Numbered from the stretch's first letter, positions 1 to 6,568 are shown. The stretch is 9,885 bases of DNA from Bacteroidota bacterium (GCA_024278565.1 JAJRSY010000329.1:1-9885), one strand, 5' to 3'. Program-made: numbers and translations. Notes: a model not told the origin generated them from the sequence alone.

Positions 1-87
1 AGGGGTGACAGAAGAATAATCGAGAAATATATCGAAAATCAGGGAAGGGCGGATGATGTAAAACAGCTCAGGTTATTCGATACATGA
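1..87 (+). CDS. 3' end of a probable IS200/IS605-type transposase (TnpA), partial
   Basis: The frame is open from the window edge and stops with TGA at 85-87, giving 28 residues. The visible tail contains the string IIEKYIENQG and ends in KQLRLFDT. A helix of the form 'hhxKYIExQ' close to the C-terminus is typical of the Y1 (HUH) transposases of IS200/IS605 elements, where it follows the catalytic tyrosine. The tyrosine itself would lie outside the window, so the family is inferred from the tail alone. Support comes from position: a perfect hairpin lies 25 nt after the stop, as expected for the right-end structure of these elements, and what follows is broken coding sequence. It could instead be the tail of an unrelated protein. 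Confidence 0.4.
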   Translation, partial: RGDRRIIEKYIENQGRADDVKQLRLFDT

Positions 88-112
88 TCAATGCACAGCA
101 TTGAAGAAAACG

Positions 113-133
113 CCCTGCGCTCTTGGCGCAGGG
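113..133. repeat. Perfect 8-bp hairpin, possible IS200/IS605 right end or terminator
   Basis: CCCTGCGC (113-120) pairs with GCGCAGGG (126-133) around the 5-nt loop TCTTG. It lies 25 nt past the stop of the probable transposase tail. The tract that follows (AAATTTA) is a poor U-tract, so an intrinsic terminator is less convincing than the subterminal palindrome of an IS200/IS605 element. The structure is plain in the sequence; its role is inference. Confidence 0.45.
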
Positions 134-136
134 AAA

Positions 137-274
137 TTTACTACGATTTTATTTGATGAGGATAGACAGCTAGTAATTCCAATAAAATATGTAACAAACA
201 GTAAATTGATATTGTATGGTTTGGAGAGAAAGAATATAGATAAGGAAATTGAGGTAAAAAAAATAGAATTTTAA
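137..274 (+). pseudogene. C-terminal fragment of an unrecognised protein
   Basis: This open frame ends with TAA at 272-274 and encodes about 45 residues with a protein-like composition (it includes LVIPIKYVTNSKLILYGLE and ends KKIEF). There is no ATG in frame, and the frame runs back through the hairpin at 113-133 to a stop at 59-61. The simplest reading is the 3' end of a gene whose 5' part was displaced by the element to the left. I do not recognise the family. The left limit given is the point just after the hairpin, not a measured junction. Confidence 0.35.
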
Positions 275-399
275 AACTTACACATAAAACGCATCCTGAG
301 CTTTTAATTTGGATTGAAAGAAAGGGTTGCGGACAACCTAGCCAGTTGGGCAGGTTTGTGTTGCTAAACGGGCACTTTCAGTTAGGGAATCTTTTATAG
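275..399. other. Non-coding stretch with two competing hairpins
   Basis: No gene is visible. GGTTG (325-329) can pair with CAACC (334-338) over loop CGGA. Alternatively AACCT-A-GCC (335-343) can pair with GGC-AGGTT (349-356), an 8-bp stem with one bulged A and a 5-nt loop. The two share bases 335-338 and so exclude each other. The plus frame ending in TAG at 397-399 is open but unrecognised. This may be relic sequence between two broken genes. Confidence 0.3.
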
Positions 400-450
400 G
401 GTGCGAAAATATACCTTCAAGACCCTGACGGATATTGGATTGAAATAAAT
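400..450 (+). pseudogene. Relic of a glyoxalase/VOC-family gene (C-terminal motif only)
   Basis: Just after a TAG at 397-399 the frame reads GAKIYLQDPDGYWIEIN. The string QDPDGYWIEI is the hallmark C-terminal motif of glyoxalase I and related VOC-fold proteins, in which the Glu is a metal ligand. Upstream of the TAG no frame continues the glyoxalase sequence, and downstream the frame runs without recognisable sequence into the murA terminus (TAA at 538-540). It is therefore a fragment of a lactoylglutathione-lyase-like gene, not a working one. The motif match is clear; how the gene was lost is not visible. Confidence 0.6.
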
Positions 451-504
451 ACTGCCCTACATACGAAATATAATAGATGGGCCAACAAGTATCGATCTAG
501 AAAT

Positions 505-1812
505 CTATACCCGTTCGATTCTTGCTCCTATTGCACGTAAGCGTTCGTCTATGTTTTCGTAGCCCCTATCAATTTGTTCAATATTGTGTATCGTAGAAGT
601 ACCATCAGCAGATAAGGCTGCTATCAACAAAGAAACCCCTGCCCTGATATCTGGTGAAACCATGGTCGTAGCTTTTAAAGATGATTTAAAATCATGACCG
701 ATAACTGTAGCTCTATGCGGATCACACAAGATAATCTTTGCCCCCATATCAATCAATTTATCAACAAAGAACAGGCGGCTTTCAAACATCTTTTGATGTA
801 TTATAACCTCACCTCTTGCTTGGGTGACCATTACCAGAATAATACTGAGCAGATCAGGTGTGAGCCCGGGCCAAGGGGCATCTGCAATGGTCAAAATCGA
901 GCCGTCAATGTAATTCTGTATTTCATACCCGTTCTTGTGCTGGGTCACGAAAATATCATCACCTTTTCTTTCCAACTGAATTCCCAATTTTCGAAAAACC
1001 CTTGGTATTTGGCCCAAGTCGTTCCAACTCACGTTCTTTATGGTGAGGGCACTTCTTGTCATTGCAGCTAGACCGATCCAACTGCCTATTTCAATCATAT
1101 CGGGCAACATTGTATGTGTTGTGCCACCCAGCTCTTTTACTCCTTCAATCATCAGTAAATTTGAACCGATACCTGAAATATTCGCCCCCATTCGGTTCAA
1201 CATTTTGCACAACTGTTGCAGGTACGGTTCACAGGCAGCGTTGTATATAGTGGTTTTACCCTCGGCCAGAACAGCGGCCATAAGAATATTGGCTGTTCCG
1301 GTTACCGAAGCTTCGTCAAGCAGCATGTAGGCGCCCTTCAATCTTTTGGCTTCAACGCCATAGAAATACTCTTCTTTGTTGTATCTGAACTCAGCACCCA
1401 ATTTGATAAACCCTTCGAAATGAGTGTCAAGCCTACGTCTTCCAATTTTATCGCCGCCAGGTTTAGGAATGTACCCTTTTCCAAAACGCCCTAATAAAGG
1501 GCCGACCAACATGATAGAACCCCTTAGACGGCTACCATCTTTTTTAAATTTATCTGATTGCAAAAAACCAAGGTTTATCTCATCTGCCTTAAAAGTATAG
1601 GTGCCTTTTGATTTTTTATCGACCTTGACCCCTAGATCTTTAAGCAAGGTAATCAGTTTGTTGACGTCAACAATATCAGGAACATTGTTGATCGTCACTT
1701 CATCTGAAGTCAATAATACAGCGCAAATAATTTGTAGTGCCTCGTTTTTGGCGCCCTGTGGTCTTATTTCACCAGAGAGTTGGTGACCACCTTCAATTTT
1801 AAAAGTTCCCAT
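505..1812 (-). CDS. murA: UDP-N-acetylglucosamine 1-carboxyvinyltransferase (MurA), Asp variant
   Basis: MurA transfers enolpyruvate from PEP to UDP-GlcNAc, the first committed step of peptidoglycan synthesis in the cytoplasm. At 435 aa it has the usual length. Family landmarks are GAKNEA at 20-25 (the Lys/Asn pair that contacts substrate), the active-site loop PGGDKIGRRRLDTHFEGF from 118, the TPD segment in PWPGLTPDLL matching the catalytic-Asp region, and DIRAGVSLLIAAL plus RGYENIDERL near the end. The loop residue that is Cys115 in E. coli is Asp121 here (codon at 1450-1452). Asp at this site keeps activity and is known to give fosfomycin insensitivity. The ATG at 1810-1812 gives the standard N-terminus MGTFKIEGG. 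It lies 17 nt downstream of the DUF4290 gene on the same strand, so co-transcription is likely. No terminator is evident after its stop. Confidence 0.96.
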   Translation of the reverse strand: MGTFKIEGGHQLSGEIRPQGAKNEALQIICAVLLTSDEVTINNVPDIVDVNKLITLLKDLGVKVDKKSKGTYTFKADEINLGFLQSDKFKKDGSRLRGSIMLVGPLLGRFGKGYIPKPGGDKIGRRRLDTHFEGFIKLGAEFRYNKEEYFYGVEAKRLKGAYMLLDEASVTGTANILMAAVLAEGKTTIYNAACEPYLQQLCKMLNRMGANISGIGSNLLMIEGVKELGGTTHTMLPDMIEIGSWIGLAAMTRSALTIKNVSWNDLGQIPRVFRKLGIQLERKGDDIFVTQHKNGYEIQNYIDGSILTIADAPWPGLTPDLLSIILVMVTQARGEVIIHQKMFESRLFFVDKLIDMGAKIILCDPHRATVIGHDFKSSLKATTMVSPDIRAGVSLLIAALSADGTSTIHNIEQIDRGYENIDERLRAIGARIERV

Positions 1813-1829
1813 GTAGGAAAGAGAATTTT

Positions 1830-2489
1830 TTAGTACCGCTTTTTACCGCGATTGTTATTTTTATGATTTTTCTTACCAGTATGGGTATGGGTATGGGTAC
1901 GCACCGTCTTCGCAACTCTATTTTTTAGAAACGTACCACTATCGGTAAGCACTTCGTCAACCAAATTGATCTGACCATCACTCAACTCATACAGGTGCTT
2001 GAAAATCGCTGTATCATCAACGGTGTCTTTGTTCCAGTTCAGGTAACATTTTTTCATGTGGTTGGCAATGGCATACTCTAAACCGTCACGCATATCTCCC
2101 TTGTCCCATTTTACGGCAACATCGACCATTCGTTTGATATTGTTACCATAAAAACGGTATTTTGGAAAATTCTGCGGATATTCCAACGCATCGGGGCGTC
2201 TCTTCAAATCTTCTTTGGAGGTAATGGGAAAAGGGGACTCCACATCCAACTTAAAATCAGACATGATAAACAACTGATCCCAAAGCTTGTGCTGAAAATC
2301 GGGTACATCCCTTAAATGAGGCTGTAAATTTCCCATGACGCTTATAATCGCCTTGGCTATACGATTTCTTTCCTCTTTATCTTCAATTGAGACGGCATGA
2401 TCTACCATCTTTTGAAAATGTCGACCATATTCTGGAATAATGAGATGTGGCCGCTCGGTATTGTATTCTATGTTTTCTACTAAATTCAA
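1830..2489 (-). CDS. DUF4290 domain-containing protein
   Basis: This 219-aa protein belongs to the DUF4290 family, which is largely confined to Bacteroidota and has no established biochemical role. Recognisable stretches are the N-terminal EYNTERPHLIIPEYGRHFQKM, the IAKAIISVMGNLQPHLRDV segment and KLWDQLFIMSDF. No signal peptide or membrane segment is visible, so it is probably cytoplasmic. The last ~25 residues differ from the rest: a run of four Thr and three His alternating, then a Lys/Asn/Arg-rich tail ending GKKRY. This tail comes from a hexanucleotide repeat at 1879-1899. The gene lies directly upstream of murA and is probably co-transcribed with it. That suggests, without proving, a link to envelope synthesis. 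Its upstream region (2490-2540) abuts a probable MITE, which may have altered its promoter. Confidence 0.88.
   Translation of the reverse strand: MNLVENIEYNTERPHLIIPEYGRHFQKMVDHAVSIEDKEERNRIAKAIISVMGNLQPHLRDVPDFQHKLWDQLFIMSDFKLDVESPFPITSKEDLKRRPDALEYPQNFPKYRFYGNNIKRMVDVAVKWDKGDMRDGLEYAIANHMKKCYLNWNKDTVDDTAIFKHLYELSDGQINLVDEVLTDSGTFLKNRVAKTVRTHTHTHTGKKNHKNNNRGKKRY
1879..1899. repeat. Hexanucleotide tandem repeat (GTATGG, about 3.5 copies) inside the DUF4290 gene
   Basis: Three exact copies of GTATGG (1879-1884, 1885-1890, 1891-1896) are followed by a partial copy, GTA. On the minus strand this encodes the Thr-His alternation in the protein tail. Copy-number change would keep the frame, because the unit is 6 bp, and would lengthen or shorten the tail by two residues per step. 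Confidence 0.8.
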
Positions 2490-2539
2490 TTTGAAATGAT
2501 TTTACTTAAAACTATTATCGTGAAGTGTTCTGAATTAAT

Positions 2540-2718
2540 GAACCCCAGTGTCAAGTCAAGTGTGTTGTGTGCAAAAAGCTGCAGTAATTTTTATCAATAA
2601 TAAGGCAAAATTTTTAAGAATAACCGTAGCTATTGTTACAAATTTTAACGCAGTTAGTGGCAAAAAGGGCAAAGCTTGGTTGTGCTAAAATACGCTTGAC
2701 TTGACACTATATGGGTTC
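2540..2718. mobile_element. Probable MITE (179 bp) with long terminal inverted repeats
   Basis: The left arm is GAACCC (2540-2545) followed by AGTGTCAAGTCAAG (2547-2560). The right arm is the exact inverse: CTTGACTTGACACT (2695-2708), then ATAT, then GGGTTC (2713-2718). That gives 14 perfect plus 6 perfect inverted positions, separated by 1 nt on one side and 4 nt on the other. The interior has no credible coding sequence, which fits a non-autonomous element. I could not find a target-site duplication outside either set of ends, so the exact termini (2540-2718 or 2547-2708) are unsettled. It lies between two leftward genes and could fold into a large stem-loop in a read-through transcript. 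The parent IS family is not recognised. Confidence 0.6.
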
Positions 2719-2759
2719 AACGCCTGCAAGTTAATAAAATTATAGTTTAAACTACTATT

Positions 2760-3047
2760 TTATAACGATATAACGCCTTCTATCGCTCCCACGGCCTTAT
2801 ATTTTTCAATTACAGCATCAGGTCCCTCTAAGTTCAATGTTATCGATATACTGGTGTATTTTCCTTTTTTTGACTGTTTCGTTTCAATTATGGCTCCGGT
2901 ATTATCAAAAATAGTGTGTATTTTATTTATTTTATCCGTACCGCTGAGTACAATAAACTTATAAAGATAACTCGAAGGCCATGAGGTTGTCCGCTTTAAT
3001 TGCTCCTTCAATCTCACGTAAAACTCTTCTGGTTTTTCTTGACCCAT
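2760..3047 (-). CDS. DUF493 (YbeD/UPF0250-like) family protein
   Basis: This 95-aa protein has the length and layout of the DUF493 family, small ferredoxin-like alpha/beta proteins typified by E. coli YbeD. Their structure resembles ACT-type regulatory domains and their role is unclear. The segments EEFYVRLKEQLKRTTSWPSSYLYKFIV, GKYTSISITL and the C-terminal VIEKYKAVGAIEGVISL fit the family pattern in order. The ATG at 3045-3047 is the natural start. A TAnnTTTG element (TATATTTG, complement of 3061-3068) lies about 14 nt upstream of it. The gene is divergent from the P-loop NTPase gene. It precedes DUF4290-murA on the same strand, but the probable MITE separates it from them. No signal peptide or metal-binding motif is evident. 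Confidence 0.85.
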   Translation of the reverse strand: MGQEKPEEFYVRLKEQLKRTTSWPSSYLYKFIVLSGTDKINKIHTIFDNTGAIIETKQSKKGKYTSISITLNLEGPDAVIEKYKAVGAIEGVISL

Positions 3048-3060
3048 ATAAACATTTTTA

Positions 3061-3092
3061 CAAATATAGGGGGTTCAAAGGCTATTTTCTAA
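3061..3092 (-). promoter_or_regulatory. Candidate promoter for the DUF493 gene
   Basis: Read leftward, TATATTTG (complement of 3061-3068) matches the Bacteroidota -7 consensus TAnnTTTG exactly. A weak -33 match, TTAG (complement of 3089-3092), sits 20 nt upstream. The -7 box is only 13 nt before the ATG, so the 5' leader would be very short. Confidence 0.45.
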
Positions 3093-3115
3093 TCCTTTGG
3101 GTTTGTTTACTTTTG
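3085..3115 (+). promoter_or_regulatory. Candidate promoter for the P-loop NTPase-recQ-fmt run
   Basis: TACTTTTG (3108-3115) matches TAnnTTTG exactly, and TTTT (3085-3088) sits 19 nt upstream as a weak -33 box. Transcription would begin near 3121. That rules out the distant ATG at 2981 as the translation start of the next gene and favours a start near 3152-3162. Confidence 0.5.
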
Positions 3116-3157
3116 TATACGAACCCATTTCAAATTTTTCTTTTAAAACTGTTGTCT

Positions 3158-3724
3158 TTGGATGCAAAAAAAATAGTACTGACAGGAGGTCCGAGTACCG
3201 GAAAAACTTCCGTTATACAGTATCTTGAAAAAATGGGGTACTTCTGTTTTCACGAGGTGATTCGATTGATGACCCAAGAGAAAAGGGAAAAAGAAGTTGA
3301 TTCCGTCTTTAAGACCAACCCCATTGTATCGGTTTCCGATCCACAAGAGTTCAATCAAAGAATATTGGAAGCCCGTATAACCCAATACACTTCTGCAAAT
3401 CAAATAAACGAAAGCGTAATTTTCTTCGATAGGGGCATTCCAGATGTTTTGGGCTATATGAACTGTTTTGACCAAAAGTATTCGAAAACCTTTGAAAAAG
3501 CATGTACCGACCATACTTATGATCTCGTTTTTTTGATGCCGCCATGGCAAGAAATCCATGTTTCTGACAATGAACGTTTTGAAAGTTATGAAGAAGCGCT
3601 TCTTATTAACGATTGCCTCTTAAATAGTTATACACATTTTGGGTATGGTGTTAAAATAGTTCCGAAAGATACGGTTATCAATAGAGCTGAATTTATTCTA
3701 GATTCAATAAATAGCATAAAGTGA
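3158..3724 (+). CDS. AAA/P-loop NTPase (AAA_28-like), start disturbed by a poly-A tract
   Basis: This is a small predicted ATPase or kinase-like P-loop protein of the AAA_28 type, the group that contains the NadR kinase domain. Its substrate is unknown. From the TTG at 3158 it has 188 residues. Walker A is GGPSTGKTS at about 10-18. A strand plus acid reads VIFFDRGIPDVLGY (Walker B-like with the DRGIPD signature), followed by FLMPPWQEIHVSDNERFESYEEA and a C-terminal GYGVKIVPKDTVINRAEFIL helix. The only in-frame ATG is at 2981, which would add about 59 unlikely residues antisense to the DUF493 gene. A TTG at 3158 or 3152 is therefore my working start. An ATG at 3162-3164 is out of frame by one base: after A8 (3166-3173) it meets TAG, but A9 would give MQKKIVLTGG, the normal start. 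The stop overlaps or abuts recQ, implying an operon. Confidence 0.8.
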   Translation: MDAKKIVLTGGPSTGKTSVIQYLEKMGYFCFHEVIRLMTQEKREKEVDSVFKTNPIVSVSDPQEFNQRILEARITQYTSANQINESVIFFDRGIPDVLGYMNCFDQKYSKTFEKACTDHTYDLVFLMPPWQEIHVSDNERFESYEEALLINDCLLNSYTHFGYGVKIVPKDTVINRAEFILDSINSIK

Positions 3725-3726
3725 AA

Positions 3727-5619
3727 ATGGACCCAAAAGAAATTCTACAACACTATTGGGGCTTTTCTGAGTTTAGAGGTTCTCAAGAAAAAATCATAAC
3801 CGCCGTACTAAAGCAACAAGATGTGCTTGCCCTATTACCTACGGGAGGGGGGAAATCAATCTGCTTTCAAATTCCTGCAATGGCAAAAGAAGGTATCTGT
3901 ATTGTAATCTCGCCCTTGATTGCCTTAATTCAAAATCAAGTAGACCAACTGAAAGCAAGAGGAATAAAGGCCATCGCACTAACGGGCAGCATACCATTCA
4001 ATGAGGTAAACGACCTATTGGACAACTGTATGTTCGGTAATTACAAATTCTTATACCTCTCGCCCGAACGTCTGCAACAAGAAATCGTTCAAGAACGCAT
4101 ACAAAAAATGAACGTCAACCTTATTGCGGTAGACGAAGCCCACTGCATTTCACAATGGGGCCATGATTTTAGACCCGCTTATTTAGAATGTGCCTTACTT
4201 AGAGGCCTTTTGCCAGAAACCCCCATGATAGCCCTAACAGCTACAGCCACAAAACAGGTTGCCACCGATATTATCAACAACCTAAAGTTCATTGATCCCT
4301 TGATTGCCAAAGATTCTTTTTCAAGAACCAATATCGCCTTCAAAATATTCAAGGAAGAAGACAAAAGGTACCGTTTGAAACTTCTTTGCGCTACACTAAA
4401 TAAAAGTGCCATTGTATACGTACGTACCAGAAGATTGACCCAAGAAGTGGCAGCGTACCTTAATGCGAACGGTTGTAGTGCGGCCTATTTTCATGGAGGC
4501 ATCACAAAGCAAGAAAAGGAAAAGAGAATGAATTTGTGGCTAAAAAATACAGTTCAGATCATTGTAGCAACAAACGCTTTTGGTATGGGAATAGATAAAC
4601 CTGATGTTGAATTGGTTGTTCACTACCAAATACCCGATTGTATTGAAAACTATTTTCAAGAAGCTGGCAGAGCAGGTCGTGACGGAAACTCAGCTGAAGC
4701 TGTTCTACTAACAAACAAAACAGATCAGGGTCTTGTTCGAAAACAATTTTTAGGCACTTTGCCCGACACCGACTTTCTTAAATTGGTCTATACCAAGTTG
4801 AACAGTTATTTTCAAATTCCGATCGGCGAGGGAAATGACCAGTTGTTTCAGTTCAATTTCAATAAATTCTGTGCGGTTTATGACTTGAACCCAATACTGA
4901 CCTATAATGCCTTAAAAATATTAGATCGAAATTCTGTAATTGCTTTATGTGAATCTTTTTCTAAAAAATCAACTGTTCGGTTTTTAGCCACAAAACAACA
5001 GTTGTTTGCCTATTTTGAGAAAAACCAAACTTTGGCGCCCATTACGCAAACCATATTACGGACCTATGGTGGTATTTTTGATTTTGACACAAAAGTGAAC
5101 ACCTACCTGATTTCGAAAAAGGCCCAGGTACCTGAAGCCAAGATCACCAATGTTCTGAACCAGCTTAAAAAAGATTCGATAATCGATTACACTGCACAGC
5201 ACAGCGACTTGGAAATCACCTTTTTAGTGCCTAGGGAAGATGACCGAACGATTAATGTATTTGCTAAAAAAGTAGCGGAACTCCATCAGATTAAAAAAGA
5301 TAATTTAGAGCAGATGCTTTCATATATCAACAATACCGATAGTTGCAGAAGTAGGCAACTGCTCAACTATTTTGGAGAATCGGCGGATAAGGACTGTGAA
5401 ATTTGTGATGTTTGTACCGAAACAAATGAGGTTGGTATTTTAGCAACCACTTCAATCTCGAAAAGCATATTGACTATTTTAGCAAAAAAAGGGCAGACCT
5501 CTAGACGATTAATCGAAATACTGCCCCAGAATGAAAATGTACTATTGCCCATTATTCAAGATTTGTTGGAAGAAGGTGAAATTATAATTAACACTAGAAA
5601 TGAATACGAGCTTAAATAA
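3727..5619 (+). CDS. recQ: ATP-dependent DNA helicase RecQ
   Basis: RecQ is a 3'-5' DNA helicase acting in recombination, replication-fork repair and suppression of illegitimate exchange. From the ATG at 3727 it has 630 aa. Visible parts in order are motif 0 FRGSQEKII (from residue 16), Walker A LLPTGGGKS (Lys43), DEAH box (136-139) and TATAT (motif III). The arginine-finger motif QEAGRAGRDG follows at 311-320. The zinc-binding cysteines are Cys540, Cys557, Cys560 and Cys563 (CRSRQLLNYFG...CEICDVC), and a winged-helix-like C-terminal region comes last. The 600-plus-residue chain has no evident HRDC domain, which I believe is normal for this Flavobacteriia form. An alternative GTG start at 3721 overlaps the stop of the preceding gene. 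The ATG is 2 nt after that stop and gives the expected MDPKEILQ N-terminus. No promoter of its own is seen, and fmt follows after 1 nt, so all three genes are probably co-transcribed. Confidence 0.96.
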   Translation: MDPKEILQHYWGFSEFRGSQEKIITAVLKQQDVLALLPTGGGKSICFQIPAMAKEGICIVISPLIALIQNQVDQLKARGIKAIALTGSIPFNEVNDLLDNCMFGNYKFLYLSPERLQQEIVQERIQKMNVNLIAVDEAHCISQWGHDFRPAYLECALLRGLLPETPMIALTATATKQVATDIINNLKFIDPLIAKDSFSRTNIAFKIFKEEDKRYRLKLLCATLNKSAIVYVRTRRLTQEVAAYLNANGCSAAYFHGGITKQEKEKRMNLWLKNTVQIIVATNAFGMGIDKPDVELVVHYQIPDCIENYFQEAGRAGRDGNSAEAVLLTNKTDQGLVRKQFLGTLPDTDFLKLVYTKLNSYFQIPIGEGNDQLFQFNFNKFCAVYDLNPILTYNALKILDRNSVIALCESFSKKSTVRFLATKQQLFAYFEKNQTLAPITQTILRTYGGIFDFDTKVNTYLISKKAQVPEAKITNVLNQLKKDSIIDYTAQHSDLEITFLVPREDDRTINVFAKKVAELHQIKKDNLEQMLSYINNTDSCRSRQLLNYFGESADKDCEICDVCTETNEVGILATTSISKSILTILAKKGQTSRRLIEILPQNENVLLPIIQDLLEEGEIIINTRNEYELK

Positions 5620-5620
5620 T

Positions 5621-6568
5621 ATGAAAGAATTACGAATCGTTTTTATGGGCACTCCTGACTTTGCCACCGCTACCCTGGCCAAGTTGGTCGAAACCAACTA
5701 TAATGTAGTAGGTGTTGTTACGGCTCCTGACAGGCCCGCTGGTAGGGGAAGAAAATTGAATGAATCAGCTGTTAAAAAGTATGCTCTTGAAAAGGGCATC
5801 GAGGTACTACAACCAACAAACCTCAAAAGCGAGCATTTTCTTAAAGAACTGGAAGCCTTGAAAGCCAATCTGCAAATAGTGGTTGCTTTTAGAATGCTTC
5901 CTAAAGTGGTATGGACCAAACCTGAACATGGCACCTTTAATTTGCATGCCTCCCTCCTGCCCGATTACAGGGGTGCGGCACCAATAAACTGGGCCATTAT
6001 AAATGGGGAGACCAAAACAGGTGCGACAACTTTTTTTATTGATGACAAAATAGATACGGGTGAAATAATTCTTCAGAAAACAATTCATATAACATCTGGT
6101 GATACCGCAGGAACCCTACATGATAAGCTAATGGTCTTGGGGGCCTCTCTCGTAATCGAAACAGTGCAACAAATTGAGAACAACACCCTCGTAAAAAGGC
6201 AACAGAAAGCTTCTGGTAAACTAAAAACGGCCCATAAAATACATAAGGGAACCTGTGAAATTGATTGGAACATACCTATTGATAACATCTACAACCATAT
6301 TCGTGGCCTTAGTCCGTACCCAGCTTCATGGACTACTTTGATAAATAATGGTGAACGTATTTCTCTTAAGGTATACCAAGCGTCGAAAGAAATAGCGGTT
6401 CACTCATTTAAAAACGGGAAGATTTTCTTTGGAAAAAAAGAACTGAAAGTTGCCGTAGCCGGTGGGTACATAAAGCTGCTGGAAATTCAACTGCCAGGAA
6501 AGCGAAAAATGGAAACAAATGCCCTGTTGAACGGCCTAAATTTAGACAAAGAAGCGCATATGGCCTAA
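5621..6568 (+). CDS. fmt: Methionyl-tRNA formyltransferase
   Basis: Fmt formylates the amino group of initiator Met-tRNA using 10-formyltetrahydrofolate, preparing it for translation initiation. At 315 aa it matches the family. The catalytic triad is in register with the E. coli enzyme: Asn107 and His109 in FNLHASLLPDYRG, and Asp145 in DTGEI. The N-terminus RIVFMGTPDFA is the usual opening strand and loop. The C-terminal tRNA-binding OB-like domain is visible from about residue 200 (GKLKTAHKIHKGTCEIDW, then IRGLSPYPASW). An in-frame ATG at 5600 would overlap the end of recQ and add seven residues. I prefer the ATG at 5621, one base after the recQ stop, because it gives the canonical MKELRIVFMGTPDF. 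It is last in the P-loop NTPase-recQ-fmt run. No strong terminator follows within 100 nt. Confidence 0.97.
   Translation: MKELRIVFMGTPDFATATLAKLVETNYNVVGVVTAPDRPAGRGRKLNESAVKKYALEKGIEVLQPTNLKSEHFLKELEALKANLQIVVAFRMLPKVVWTKPEHGTFNLHASLLPDYRGAAPINWAIINGETKTGATTFFIDDKIDTGEIILQKTIHITSGDTAGTLHDKLMVLGASLVIETVQQIENNTLVKRQQKASGKLKTAHKIHKGTCEIDWNIPIDNIYNHIRGLSPYPASWTTLINNGERISLKVYQASKEIAVHSFKNGKIFFGKKELKVAVAGGYIKLLEIQLPGKRKMETNALLNGLNLDKEAHMA

Noticed and set aside
360..400. Integron attC site (CTAAAC ... GTTAGGG)
   Set aside because: The core motifs do not fit RYYYAAC/GTTRRRY properly and the spacing is too short. There is no integrase or cassette array.
694..1786. Several plus-strand open frames antisense to murA
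   Set aside because: They have no recognisable family features, and the minus strand is an unmistakable full-length MurA. They are shadows of its codon use.
2743..2754. Palindrome TAGTTTAAACTA just after the DUF493 stop
   Set aside because: It is perfect but only 12 bp, A/T-rich and loopless, without a T-run. It is too weak to call a terminator or operator.
2981..3157. N-terminal extension of the P-loop NTPase from the ATG at 2981
   Set aside because: It would run antisense through the start of the DUF493 gene, lies upstream of the candidate promoter, and adds residues with no family resemblance.
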